From Cymbomonas tetramitiformis (lineage: Eukaryota; Chlorophyta; Pyramimonadophyceae; Pyramimonadales; Pyramimonadaceae), in the NCBI GenBank assembly GCA_001247695.2, contig LGRX02035303.1:1-64000 (forward strand): DNA of 64,000 nucleotides. The letters run 5' to 3'. The number at the start of each line of letters is the position of its first letter. Position 1 is the first letter of the stretch. Below the pieces are notes generated by a model. The model had not been told where the DNA came from, made no database searches, and saw nothing but the letters and a program-made list of their open reading frames with translations. Positions 9,906 to 20,799 of this stretch are shown here, piece by piece. A program made the position numbers and the translations under genes.

Positions 9906-11219
9906 ATGACAAGTAAACCAATATCTGAGAGTAGACTCCAAGAATTATATCTGGACCCGAAGATCGGAATGAGCGGTGCCAATGCATTCACCAAAAAGCT
10001 TAAGGCACAAGGTTATAAAGTCACAGAGTCTCAGGTCAAATCTGCTATTTCCAAGACTGAGACATCACAAGTTTTGGCACAACCTAAAAGGGTATCTCGT
10101 AAGGATTATTTTCCAATCTACGCACCTGTTGGGAAAAACAGCATCCAAGCCGATCTCGCGTTTCTGCCAAAAGAAAAGTCGGTGAACAAAGGGAACGCCG
10201 TGATTCTGACTGCGATTAACATTAACACAAACAAAGCTTATGCCATTCCATTAAAAAGTAAAACGGTGAGGGATAAAAACAATAAAAGATCGGAGGACGT
10301 TGAAGGCATAGTTCCCGCTATGAAACGATTGATAACCGAAACCAAAATGAAAACCCTTACAACCGATTTAGGATCTGAATTTACAAACAAACCAGTTCAA
10401 GAATTATTGAAACAAAAGGGTATCAAACATTACACGTCTCAAGCTGAGGACCACTCTCGTCAAGGAAAGATTGAAAGATTCAATAGGACATTAAAAAGCA
10501 AATTGCAAAAGGTCTTTGCATCCACTGGCAAGAGCAATTGGGTGAACTATATAGATGATATCGTGGATAACTACAATGGAACAACAAACCAAGGTAATAT
10601 CAATGATACCCCTCCTGATGACATGAATAAGAATCGTGTCATTAGAAGTGTCTTGTTGAAACGCAATCAAACTGCCAAACTCTTACAAAAGTTAGACATT
10701 AAACCAGGCGATCGAGTGAGATTACGTGTGACTAAGAAGACATTTGATAAAGAGAGTCAAACATGGTCTACGCAGGTGTACAAAGTCCGAAGTAGAAAGG
10801 GGTTGTCTTTCGTAATAGAGGACGCTGACGGTGATACCTTAAGCCGACAATACAAACCAAGAGAATTGAAAGAGGTTCAAGGACCTGTTTCTAAACCATC
10901 CAAAGAAACTCGTGGGACCAAGACTGACAGTGAAAACAAGCAGGCCGCAAAATCTGAGCGTGCGTTGAAGAAAGAGGGTATAGAAGGTAATACTGCTTCC
11001 AAGACATCTAGAAACTATGACAACTATGAAGTTAATGTGTTCATTAGCGATAAGAAATCGCCAAACTATCAAAAGACTTTGAAAGGATATCTTAAGCTCA
11101 ATCGATCAAGGAAAAGTAAACGTAAGTATCAGTTGATATTCTATGACAAATCGGAAGAGGATGAGTTCGTTGGTATTCCTGACCCTGAAATTAAGTTGTT
11201 GAAAAAAAGAAAATCATAG
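9906..11219 (+). CDS. Polinton/retroviral-type integrase (D,D35E)
   Basis: The start is the ATG giving MTSKPISESRLQELY; the upstream in-frame extension is the divergent spacer. About 437 residues. The catalytic core shows IQADLAFLP (first Asp), TTDLGSEF (second Asp) and GKIERFNRTLK (Glu), with exactly 35 residues between second Asp and Glu. The C-terminus has an SH3-like stretch and a basic tail. Integrases of this class insert Polintons and make short target duplications. The frame is intact. Its neighbours are the DUF5754-like gene and a small Cys protein, as expected in this element group. Confidence 0.85.
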   Translation: MTSKPISESRLQELYLDPKIGMSGANAFTKKLKAQGYKVTESQVKSAISKTETSQVLAQPKRVSRKDYFPIYAPVGKNSIQADLAFLPKEKSVNKGNAVILTAININTNKAYAIPLKSKTVRDKNNKRSEDVEGIVPAMKRLITETKMKTLTTDLGSEFTNKPVQELLKQKGIKHYTSQAEDHSRQGKIERFNRTLKSKLQKVFASTGKSNWVNYIDDIVDNYNGTTNQGNINDTPPDDMNKNRVIRSVLLKRNQTAKLLQKLDIKPGDRVRLRVTKKTFDKESQTWSTQVYKVRSRKGLSFVIEDADGDTLSRQYKPRELKEVQGPVSKPSKETRGTKTDSENKQAAKSERALKKEGIEGNTASKTSRNYDNYEVNVFISDKKSPNYQKTLKGYLKLNRSRKSKRKYQLIFYDKSEEDEFVGIPDPEIKLLKKRKS

Positions 11220-11228
11220 GTAATATAT

Positions 11229-11399
11229 ATGAAACCATACTGCGGGTTTAAAGATAAACCCCCGAAAGGACGAACTCTCGGTGCCCGGAGATATTGCAAA
11301 TCAAGAAATCAATTACGCCGTTTTGGTCGTATAGCAGTCGTGGCTCCAAATAATCATGCACCAGGCAATCACAATCCCGGACCGAGCAATAGTAAATAA
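11229..11399 (+). CDS. Small basic Cys protein next to integrase
   Basis: A 56-residue frame starting MKPYCGFKDKPPKGRTLGAR, followed by RYC and an Arg/Asn-rich tail. The CGFK...P.G...G.RRYC pattern recalls small proteins encoded in mimivirus-like and Polinton-like genomes, but I name this from memory only. It starts ten bases after the integrase stop, consistent with one transcription block. Function unknown. Confidence 0.5.
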   Translation: MKPYCGFKDKPPKGRTLGARRYCKSRNQLRRFGRIAVVAPNNHAPGNHNPGPSNSK

Positions 11400-11422
11400 C
11401 GGTTTTTTTCTACATTACTTTA

Positions 11423-11935
11423 ATGAGAACAATATTGACCGATGAGGTCGGAAGACGCAATTGTATGAAAATGATGGGAATTGCCAACGGCTCAAGTTCA
11501 GACACTCTGTTCCGAGGATATGGTAAACTCGCTAAAAACAACTACGTGATAACGATGCCGAGTCAAAACAGTGTGGTATTCTACAATAGTTTGAGAAATT
11601 CAATCATGGGGACCCTATCCCCCACCATTGGGCAAGTAACAACAGTGGCACTTCCAGACACCGATGACGTTGAAATTTGGCCAGAGCCTCCGGCGGGAAG
11701 GGTCGACGTGGGGACCCTATCCCCCACCATTGGGCAAGTGACAACAGTGGCACCTCCAGTCACCGATGACGTTGGAATTTTGCCAGAGCCTCCGGCGGAA
11801 AGGGTCGATATGGAAGCTCGGTTCCCCGCTTTCGGGCAGGAGGTCGCAGAAACGGATTGTGCTGCCAGTGCTGCCATGTTCATCCGTTCTAAGTCCTGCA
11901 GCTTAGTGGCAATCGGAGTGAAAATAGGGGTATGA
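11423..11935 (+). CDS. Chimeric open frame: Polinton-side start, repeat-derived end
   Basis: The first 63 or so residues (MRTILTDEVGRRNC...) continue the AT-rich composition and codon use of the Polinton block and may be the start of one of its genes. From about 11606 the frame runs through two copies of a 105-bp repeat and then sequence belonging to the Gag block. I take this as a Polinton gene truncated at the junction. The product is not recognised. Confidence 0.35.
   Translation: MRTILTDEVGRRNCMKMMGIANGSSSDTLFRGYGKLAKNNYVITMPSQNSVVFYNSLRNSIMGTLSPTIGQVTTVALPDTDDVEIWPEPPAGRVDVGTLSPTIGQVTTVAPPVTDDVGILPEPPAERVDMEARFPAFGQEVAETDCAASAAMFIRSKSCSLVAIGVKIGV
11606..11815 (+). repeat. 105-bp direct duplication
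   Basis: Two tandem copies, at about 11606-11710 and 11711-11815, both starting ggggaccctatcccccacca and ending in the gggtcgac region. A few substitutions separate them. Together they mark the boundary between Polinton sequence and the Gag gene. Confidence 0.75.
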
Positions 11936-12088
11936 ACAGGGGTCTCCAGTGCCGGAATAACCCCTACTGGCTCACAGGGCAATGTACTCAGTGGTACTGG
12001 ACTCACTGGTACTTGCACCACTTCCCCCCCCCCTGCCGAGGGGGAGACCAGATTTGATGAGATAGGGTATTTCGACAACATTAGTCGT

Positions 12089-13201
12089 ATGAAACCCGAC
12101 ATGAGTAGATACAGAGACCCAGAGACAGAACCACAGGAGCCAGAAGAAGATTATACAGAGGATCGTGCTCCACCGGTATTCACAGACCCTGATGATGGTC
12201 ATTTACCTCCAGCACCAGCTCCATCCGCACTTGTTCCAAAGGTGAAAATGGCTCCACCTAAGGAATACAAGGTCGGACAGGATGTTGAGATTTGGATGGA
12301 AACAGTAGACAGATACTTTCAGTTTACCTATCCAGGTGTGCCAGATAAAGATCTTATTACAGTCTTCCTCACACTCATTCAGAACAATGACAGTCACTAT
12401 TTTCAGGTCGTGGCCAAAAAGCCAGATGCCACGTATGAAAATATCAGAAATACATTCCTCAGTCAGTTTGGTAATCCACACAAAAGATCAGTTGCCAAAA
12501 AGCATCTTATGGCACTGAATCAGGGAAACCAGACCTTTGCAGATTATCTCCGCACGTTCACATCACTGGCTGCTTTAGCATCAGTTGATCTGGATGATGC
12601 TTTGATAAAGGACAGATTCATCAGCAATATGGAATCAGACCTTCGCAAACAGTTCCATCTTAGATTCCTTACGGAAGATGAAAGGAATAACCTGTCGTGG
12701 GCACAGACCACACAGGTTCGGCTCGATTTGAATTTTGTAGTTCATTCGAAGCAGTCAGAAACCCTTCACTACAGGGGACAGAAGGAACAGTCAGGAGGCC
12801 CAGTCAGAAAATACAAGGACAAAGGCCGTGGCAAAAAGCCATATGACAGATCCAATCGGAATCCCAATGGCAACCAGAATCAGAATGCCAACCAGAATTC
12901 CCAGAGGAATAAAGGGAAAGGACAAAAAGGCAAGGGAAAAGGAAAAGGAAAAGGAGGAGCAGCAAATCCTCCTCAGCCTTGTCAACGTTGTGGTCGTACC
13001 AATCACGTCACAAAGGATTGTTTTTCCACCAAGACACCAGAAGGGAAATCCATAAAAGGCAATCCTCCAGCTCAGAATCCATACAGAGGACAACAACAAC
13101 AGAATAATCAGGGTGCTAAAAATGAGTCTAACAAACTTGTAAAAACAGTCAACACCCTGGTTAAGGAGCTACAGAATCAGCAGAGCATCAATCACTTCTG
13201 A
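12089..13201 (+). CDS. gag: Retrotransposon Gag with CCHC zinc knuckle, without pol
   Basis: A 370-residue intact frame from ATG. It has an acidic Pro-rich start, a capsid-like retrotransposon-gag region at about residues 50-210, a Gly/Lys/Asn/Gln-rich linker, and one zinc knuckle, CQRCGRTNHVTKDC (C-x2-C-x4-H-x4-C), near residue 300. Gag packages element RNA in a cytoplasmic particle. No protease, RT or integrase follows: an AGTTTTCTTA array starts four bases after the stop and a satellite comes next. It is either a Gag left after loss of pol or a non-autonomous unit. Despite an intact frame, the isolation points to a remnant. Confidence 0.8.
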   Translation: MKPDMSRYRDPETEPQEPEEDYTEDRAPPVFTDPDDGHLPPAPAPSALVPKVKMAPPKEYKVGQDVEIWMETVDRYFQFTYPGVPDKDLITVFLTLIQNNDSHYFQVVAKKPDATYENIRNTFLSQFGNPHKRSVAKKHLMALNQGNQTFADYLRTFTSLAALASVDLDDALIKDRFISNMESDLRKQFHLRFLTEDERNNLSWAQTTQVRLDLNFVVHSKQSETLHYRGQKEQSGGPVRKYKDKGRGKKPYDRSNRNPNGNQNQNANQNSQRNKGKGQKGKGKGKGKGGAANPPQPCQRCGRTNHVTKDCFSTKTPEGKSIKGNPPAQNPYRGQQQQNNQGAKNESNKLVKTVNTLVKELQNQQSINHF

Positions 13202-13204
13202 AAG

Positions 13205-13262
13205 TATTTTCTTAAGTTTTCTTAAGTTTTCTTAAGTTTTCTTAAGTTTTCTTAAGTTTTCG
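13205..13262 (+). repeat. 11-bp AGTTTTCTTA array
   Basis: Five tandem copies of cttaagttttc immediately after the Gag stop. The CTTAAG core recurs in every monomer of the neighbouring satellite, so the two arrays may be related. Confidence 0.85.
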
Positions 13263-13504
13263 ATATAAACCCACACTATGCATATTTAAATCGGGGCAGT
13301 TAGCTATTGGCCGACAGTATACTTAAGAATTATACTAAAGAGAACTTAAGAAAATGTAAGTACGTGGAAGCTTCTTGGTAGGAGGATATTGTCCACATGG
13401 CTCAAGGATAACTTAAGAAAACTTAAGAATCTTATCCAAATGTAAGCACGTGATTGGCTGGAATGTAGGAGATATGCACACGTGTAAGAAAGCCATATGT
13501 TGGA

Positions 13505-14090
13505 TATTTAAAGAAAAATGACACCCAATGACACTTAAGAAAATGACCGATGACACACACCCCACCCTATGACACTTAAGAAAAATGACCGATGACACAA
13601 TACCCCACCCTATCACACTTAAGACAAAATAATGACCGATGACACCACCCCACCCTATCACACTTAAGACAAAATGACCGATGACACATTGGTTCCCACC
13701 CTATCACACTTAAGACAAAATAATGACCGATGGCACCCACCCTGACCCTATGACACTTAAGCAAAATGACCGATGACACACACCTCACCCTATCACACTT
13801 AAGCAAATGACTGATGATTCCACCCCACCCTATCACACTTACAAAATGACCGATGACAATCTACCCCACCCTATGACACTTAAGCAAAATGACTGATGAC
13901 ACACACCCCACCCTATCACACTTAAGACAAATGACCGATGACACCCACCCACCCTATCACACTTAAGACAAATGACCGATGATACACACCCCACCCTATG
14001 ACACTTAAGCAAAATGACCGATGACACACACCCCACCCTATCACACTTAAGAAAAATGACAGATCTCACATCCCCTACCCTATGACCAAG
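13505..14090. repeat. Satellite A, 40-46 bp monomer
   Basis: About twelve head-to-tail monomers of the type cctatcacacttaagacaaa followed by a TGACCGATGACAC block and a C-rich spacer. Monomer length varies from about 40 to 46 bp. Minus-strand frames through this array (repeating CHRVGC) are repeat artefacts. Confidence 0.9.
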
Positions 14091-14310
14091 TGTAAACATA
14101 ATGATACATACGTCGTAATGCGATTGGCTCAAACTAACAATGAACAACATATCCAAACTAATGTGCATGCAGCCTGCCACACGCACGAACACCTAACAAG
14201 CAACGGATAAGATTAGCAAGCTAAGCAACCATACATAGCTTCGAAAGGTGTTCCATGTCCTGCATCCATCTCCTGCAAACAAGTCAAGCAAACAATTAGT
14301 AAGCGCACAA
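14091..14310. other. Unique spacer between two satellites
   Basis: About 220 bp of AT-rich single-copy sequence. No gene or repeat was recognised. Confidence 0.4.
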
Positions 14311-15345
14311 TCATGTGACCCTCAAGCACCCCTCAAATCACTGCCCACGACAAAGCTGTCATGGGCGGGCAGTGACTGTGGGCCGTGTTTGGGGGGCATA
14401 AGGTGAGGCGTGTGACCCCCAAGCACCCCTCAGATCACTGCCCATGACATAGTTGTCACAGGCAGTGACTGTGGACCGTGTCGGGGGGCATAAGGTGAGG
14501 CGTGTGACCCCCAAGCACCCCTCAGATCACTGCCCATGACAAACCGGACTAAGCTGTTACGGGCGGTGATTGTGGGCCGTGTGGGGGGGCATGAGGTGAG
14601 GCGTGTGACCCCCAAGCACCCCTCATATCACTGCCCATGACATAGCTATCACTGGCGGTGATTGTGGGCCGTGTGGGGGAGCATAAGGTGAGGCATGCGA
14701 CCCCCAAGCACTCCTCAAATCACTGCCCATGGCACAACCGTCCCGGGCAGTGACTGTGGGCTGTGTCGGGGGGCATACGGTGAGACGTGTGACCCCCATG
14801 CACCCCTCAAATCACTGCCCACGACACACCTGTCACGGGCAGTGACTGCGGGCCGTGTTGGGGGGCATACGGTGAGGCGTATGGCCCCCAAGCACCCCTC
14901 AGATCACTGCCCATGACGTAACTGTCACGGACAGTGATTGTGGGCCGTGTCGGGGGGCATAAGGTGAGGCGGGTGACCCCCAAGCACCCCTCAGATCACT
15001 GCCCATAACATAGTTATCACAGGCGGTGATTGTGGGCCGTGTGGGGGAGCATAAGGTGAAGCTTGTGACCCCCAAGCACCCCTCAAATCACTGCCCATGA
15101 CACAATTGTCACAGGCAGTGAATGTGGACCGTGTTGGGGGGCATACGGTGAGGCGTGTGACCCCCATGCACCCCCCAAATCACTGCCCACGGCACAGCTG
15201 TCACGGTCAGTGATTGTGGGCCGTGTTGGGGGGCATACGGTGAGACGTGTGACCCCCAAGAGTGGCCTCCAAGCACCCATCAAATCACTGCCCATGACAG
15301 AGCTGTCACGGGCGGTGATCGAGGGCTGTGATGGATACAAGATAC
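14311..15345. repeat. Satellite B, about 92-bp monomer
   Basis: Around eleven GC-rich monomers, each with gacccccaagcacccctcag, atcactgccca, a TGTCACGGGCAGTGA imperfect palindrome, and gggccgtgt followed by a G run. A partial copy occurs at about 17965-18125. Open frames through the array on both strands are artefacts. Confidence 0.9.
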
Positions 15346-15729
15346 CCGCCACAAGATACCATACTCACGTCCCCGCCCCCCTTCCACCATACAGTAATCA
15401 CTCACCTTTAAGAAAACCGTAGATTCCAGGTCAGCCAGCTTTTCTCATCGAGTTGGGTACCTTCCCACCCCCCCAGCGCCAGCGGCCTATGAGAACGCTA
15501 TGGATAGTGGACCGCGATCTCGTGAGCCAACAACCCTCTTAACACGCAACTCCCGACCCATGGGCATCCACAACAACCCACCACAAAACATACCTCGGGT
15601 TACAGGCGCGTGCCCGGGGAGCTTTCCCCACATATTGAACATCCCAACCTTCTACAACCGGGCGCCTTGCCACCATGATGCACACCGTCGCCCATACGGT
15701 ACCGCCCACTATCACATGGAGCCCCTAAG

Positions 15730-16516
15730 GATCCATCACACCGCACCATATATATTCAGTGTGCCCAACCCACATGCGCCCACGTTCCGCCGCACCGACC
15801 CGCAACAACCACATACATCCTACCGGCAGGGTAGATATCTTACGCGGAGGTGACTCGGCCCGCATCGGGAATCCACTTCGGCCACATTCCGGCCCGTCTC
15901 GGCCCGAACCCAAAATTGCCCGCCGCAGGCGCAAAATTTTAATTTTAAGTATGATAATTTGTCGAAAATCGATAAAGTTTTGGAAATTTATCGATTTTCC
16001 CCTCAATGCGACTCGGCCCGTCCGCAACTTTTCCTTCGGCCCGCCTTCGGCCCGGGCCTCCGTGACACGGCCCCGGGCCGGCCAATCCCAGGAAGATATC
16101 TTCCCTGCCTACCGGCCACACCCCAATATGGTCGCGTGACAGAGGAGCTGTCCTCACACCGCACCATATATATTCAGTGTGCCCAACCCACATGCGCCCA
16201 CGGTCCGCCGCACCGACCCGCAACAACCACATACATCCTACCGGCCACACCTTCTTATGGTCGCGTGTCAGAGGAGTTGTCCTCACACCGCACCATATAT
16301 ATTCAGTGTGCCCAACCCACATGCGCCCACGGTCCGCCGCACCGACCCGAAACAACCACATACATCCTACAGGCCACACCCCCATATGGTCGCGTGTCAG
16401 AGGAGCTGTCCTCACACCGCACCATACATATTCAGTGTGCCCAACCCACATGCGCCCACGGTCTGCCGCACCGATCCGAAACAATATACGTCTTGTTATG
16501 TTTTACTATCAAGACG
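15730..16516. repeat. Satellite C, 129-bp monomer (left block)
   Basis: Complete monomers start at 16162, 16291 and 16420 (caccatatatattcagtgtg), giving an exact period of 129 bp. An outlying copy sits near 15741. About 265 bp of unrelated AT-rich sequence separates it from the main run. The block ends at caagacgtacca, exactly where the PolB exonuclease piece begins. Confidence 0.9.
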
Positions 16517-16517
16517 T

Positions 16518-16863
16518 ACCAGGGTCTTTATCCCGATATCAAATATTACAATCCAGAAATCTTACAACCTGAAGCTTATACAAAGTTATATCATTGGTGG
16601 TTTGAGAGAAAGAGTAAATGTTGTATTTTTGAACATCCAAAAGAGCTTGCGAGATATTGTCACGATGATGTTACGATTCTTCGACGAGCTGTCTTCGATT
16701 TCAGAGATTGTTTTCTTAAGATCACCGATAACAAGTTCGATCCATTCAGTTATCTAACTTTGGCTCAATTGGCTGTGAACATATGGAGAAATGATTGTAT
16801 GCCCAAGGACTCGGTAGGTATACTCCAATCACTAACCAAATCTCAGAATGCCTCTATCAAAGA
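16518..16863 (+). pseudogene. Polinton PolB exonuclease-domain piece, cut by assembly gap
   Basis: About 115 codons in one frame. LARYCHDDVTILRRA carries the ExoIII-type aspartate region of protein-primed PolB, and FDPFSYLTLAQLA follows as in Polinton polymerases. It opens directly after satellite C with no start and stops at the N run. Its relation to the C-terminal half at 8594-9532 is unresolved: same family and strand, but reversed order. It is either a fragment of a second element or a misjoined part of the same one. Confidence 0.75.
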
Positions 16864-17089
16864 NNNNNNNNNNNNNNNNNNNNNNNNNNNNNNNNNNNNN
16901 NNNNNNNNNNNNNNNNNNNNNNNNNNNNNNNNNNNNNNNNNNNNNNNNNNNNNNNNNNNNNNNNNNNNNNNNNNNNNNNNNNNNNNNNNNNNNNNNNNNN
17001 NNNNNNNNNNNNNNNNNNNNNNNNNNNNNNNNNNNNNNNNNNNNNNNNNNNNNNNNNNNNNNNNNNNNNNNNNNNNNNNNNNNNNNNNN
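16864..17089. other. Assembly gap (226 N)
   Basis: This is a run of N. The sequences on either side of the PolB piece plus gap (16290-16516 and 17180-17412) are nearly identical satellite C, a typical setting for a repeat-induced misjoin. Confidence 1.
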
Positions 17090-17412
17090 ACGTTCCGCCG
17101 CACCAACCCGAAACAACCACATACATCCTACCGGCCACACCCCCATATGGTCGCGTGTCAGAGGAGTTGTCCTCACACCGCACCATATATATTCAGTGTG
17201 CCCAACCCACATGCGCCCACGGTCCGCCGCACCGACCCGAAACAACCACATACATCCTACAGGCCACACCCCCATATGGTCGCGTGTCAGAGGAGCTGTC
17301 CTCACACCGCACCATACATATTCAGTGTGCCCAACCCACATGCGCCCACGGTCCGCCGCACCGATCCGAAACAATATACGTCTTGTTATGTTTTAGTATC
17401 AAGACGTACCAA
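17090..17412. repeat. Satellite C, right block
   Basis: Monomers with starts at 17181 and 17310 continue the 129-bp period and end again in caagacgtacca. A diverged copy lies at about 18350-18550. Confidence 0.9.
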
Positions 17413-17424
17413 ACCAATACATAT

Positions 17425-17620
17425 CTACAAGTGGAGCCACGGGTCCGGGGGCGCGCCTCGAGCCTTGAATCACAAGGACACGCGCACGCCTCTCCTACCC
17501 CACCGGTTGTAATCCACAACTACCCCAAAAGAAGATGCCTTGAAGACGAGTAGCCACGGGTACAGGGGGCGCGCCTCGAGCCTTGAATTAGGCCACGCGC
17601 ACGCCGCTCCCGACCCACCG
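17425..17620. repeat. Direct duplication of about 121 bp
   Basis: Two copies of a GC-rich segment containing gggggcgcgcctcgagcctt, at about 17445 and 17566, each followed by a CACGCGCACGCC block. No coding potential was recognised. Confidence 0.65.
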
Positions 17621-18349
17621 GCACATCGTCGGGGAAAAGAAATACAACCTTCCGTCATGTAACCTTGCCGGCCGGTCGAAGCAGTACCCTCCCGAGGTGA
17701 ACACCATCCAGAAACCAACACAAGTGGAACACGCTTGTGCACACGTCTCTTTTTAAGCAACCTCTGACGGCGGAACGTATTACATAAATTAGGTTTAAGA
17801 TAGGCAATCGGTTTCAGGCATCACAGAAAACTCACCGGGGGTTCCGCAGGCTCTTCAGGCGCGCCGGCTTCTTCCCCCGCGGGCTCCTCATTGGAGTCCT
17901 CATTGAGGTCCAACTCGGCTGCTGCAGCACCGGCTTGACCAGCTTGGCCCACAACCTGCACACGCGCAAAACCCGTTCAGATCATTGCCCACGACAAAGT
18001 TGTCACGGGCCGTGTCGGGGGGCACGGGGTGAGACGTGTGACCCCGGAGCACCCTTCACTTCACTGCCCATCACGACAAAGCTGTCAAGGGCCGTGCTTG
18101 TGGACTTGTGGGGGAGCAAGGGGTTCACCTTCCATGGTCGTAATTGCTTGACCGAGCTCACGCACGCCCAGTCGTTCATGTGTTCATCCCAAATCGCGTG
18201 GCGGGCACAACACGCAGCTTGTTGGTGACAATTCGCGACTCCGTTCTGACCTGCGTGGGTATCGGCTAAAGGTTACAAGTGTTCAACTGTATCGAAATAT
18301 TCAGTGCCAGCAGCTATTCAAGATTAGCTTTCATGATATTTGTCCTATA
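17621..18349. other. Repeat-derived non-coding stretch
   Basis: Contains a partial satellite B copy at about 17965-18125. The rest is single-copy sequence with no supported gene. Confidence 0.4.
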
Positions 18350-18550
18350 TTCAAGGGACCCAACCCACATACGCCCACGCGTGGTGTGCCACACCAACCC
18401 CAAACAAACACATGCATAGTGCTGGCCACACCCCCTTCAGGTCGCGTGTCAGAGGAGCTGTCCTCCCATCGCACCATACATATTCAGTGTGCCCAACACA
18501 CATGCGCCCACGGTCGGCCGCACCAACCCAAAACAACCGCATAGATCCTA

Positions 18551-20535
18551 CAGAGTGGGAAGGACAGGTGCATCGCTGTAGGACTGGTTAAAATAATCCC
18601 AGTACTGAAGGCAGGATGTGGCACCCGAATAACAGCTAATAACTGTTGGGTGACCACCATGCAAAACCTTCCAGGCGTAACTCCTTCGTCCCAGGATGCA
18701 AGTGAATTGTTCATAATATGTTGACATCACATAAACGCATTCTGAGGAAACCCCTATATATCCATGTGAGTTGTCATTACTACAAATGACATGGGTTTCG
18801 AATCGTCGAAATGAGTATAACTCCGATGAATTCATTAGTACAGAACAGCTGCTGAGATTATTCCTCCGGCTGGATTGCAATCATTCACAATCCCTGTACA
18901 TTCCGGTGACAAAATTTTGCACTGGACTGATTACCACATTTGGTATAATCTGTGATATATAAATCATCAGAAAAAGCGTTGCGATACGTACAATGCTGTC
19001 TAAACTCACAAAGATGAGTAATGGATTTTCTCAGATGTAATAAATTGAGGCACAATGTGACCTACGCTAAAATCGCGTATGCTCGGGCACTGTATTGTGA
19101 CCTGCGCTAAGATCGCGTATGCATGGACACAATATGACTCGTGCCGATGACGTGGACATATTTCATACAACCCCCGGTACGAGCGGACAAGGTTGACTGC
19201 CACGACATCACATCTGAAATCAATAAATCACTCAGAGAGAAGGTGTTGACATCAGTACAACACCATTATACATATAGTCATGAGGAGTTTAAAGAAGACA
19301 CAGTCCCTCCGATATTGACAAACATGGTACACATATTACCATGCTCTCTTATCATATATTTGATATCCCACAGCATACGATGATGGTAATAGCAAACCAC
19401 TTCGCCGCTGGAGGGTAGTGTTGTATTTCACATGCATGGGCACTATATGACCCACGCTGATGACGTGAATTCGGGCTGCATCCCAAAAACTGCGATGCAC
19501 CTTCGGTGCAATGGGCTGCATCCCGAGAACTGCTGTCTAGCTTCATAGTAAGCTTCCACGTCATCACATAGAGGTCGGACCTCTGTTGTATTTAAACGGC
19601 GCTTGACAACCGCCTAGCAATACACTTCCTTGAGGGGGGAAGATGATAAGCTAAAAATACAACTAAAAACCAAATAAATAATAAAGACAAATAATAAAAC
19701 AAGTAAGTTGCATCGTCGTTTTTGTTTTGGTAATCGTGACTATATACAGTCAAACCATGCAGAACTCCATGAAGTTGACACACATATGTATCGAACATTT
19801 CTAAGGTCATCAGCCATGACATACATATGAGCTTGATTTTGAAAACCTAGACATTTGTATACATCTGGTCTAGTATGTATCCAGACTAGAATTGTATATT
19901 GACTCGGTGCAAGCACTATAGCCTCTGCCACCGATGATCACTGAAAAAAGGCAACCATTCTTGATATTTCATACATATCATATGATTGGATCATTGAAAG
20001 TGTCAAGAGTACTCAATGCAATATGCAGGCTACGGTCTGAGTACAACACCTAGATAGGTCAAAGCCACCGAGCTGACCAATGCAGCATAAATGCTAGCTG
20101 CCTTTGAAGGCTACATAATAAGTCTATTGCCCTTATGTCTTGAAATGTATCCGTGTATTGGCATCTCTTTGAGGTAGTCATGCCTGCTTAATAAGCCATA
20201 CCGGTCATCTTGTCTTCATTGATCATTACATATCTGATCATACCGCCATTGCACAAAGCCTATTCAGTGAGATTATTATATCACGAGGCATTTCAGTGGT
20301 GCACATCAAAAACAAATACAGTGCAACAGAGATCATCAGCTCTTCATCAGACCTTTTAAGGTTGAGTTGTTGTCAGATGTATTGGTTTATCGGACACCAC
20401 ATCTCAAAAGTCTATCCATCATAAAAGACAGAGTCCGTGCAATCATGGCTATTCAGCCTCCAACATAGCTAACATAGCTATCCAGCCTATGACCCAACCG
20501 TTGGTAAGCAGCCTCTACGCCGTATGGCTAAAGAT
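18551..20535. other. AT-rich non-coding stretch with short dispersed repeats
   Basis: Holds two tandem copies of a 45-bp segment (gacctacgctaaaatcgcgt type) near 19050-19130 and a related block near 19435-19470. Single copies of the GGCTGCATCCC motif occur near 19476 and 19511. No intact gene was recognised; short frames here look random. Confidence 0.4.
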
Positions 20536-20539
20536 GGCA

Positions 20540-20640
20540 AGTAATCTCTTCGGTCATTCTTGGGCATAGTCGGCCAATTCAGGATATTTATCCCGAAATT
20601 CTCCAAGATTGTCGAGCCACTCATGTTTTCTATGTGTCAT
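20540..20640 (+). pseudogene. Ty3/gypsy reverse-transcriptase relic
   Basis: One frame reads RSFLGIVGQFRIFIPKFSKI, followed by VEPL. This matches the conserved FLGLxGYYRRFIxxFSxIAxPL block after the RT palm of Ty3/gypsy elements. Flanking sequence is too decayed to extend it. It is an old insertion unrelated to the two chromoviruses nearby. Confidence 0.7.
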
Positions 20641-20799
20641 ATGAAAACAGCCAACATACCGCCCTATGACAGGAGTCATCTCCTTCAGCAAAGGGGAGTG
20701 GGTTATGCTGTAAAATTGACCAGTCTGATCATCATAAAAGTGGCAGATTTGAAAAAATCGATTGAAACTTGTATTGAAAATGACTATTCCTTAAGATAA

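Noticed and set aside
15959..17512. A 517-codon plus-strand open frame
   Set aside because: It consists of satellite C monomers, the PolB exonuclease piece and the N gap. Only the short PolB part is protein-like.
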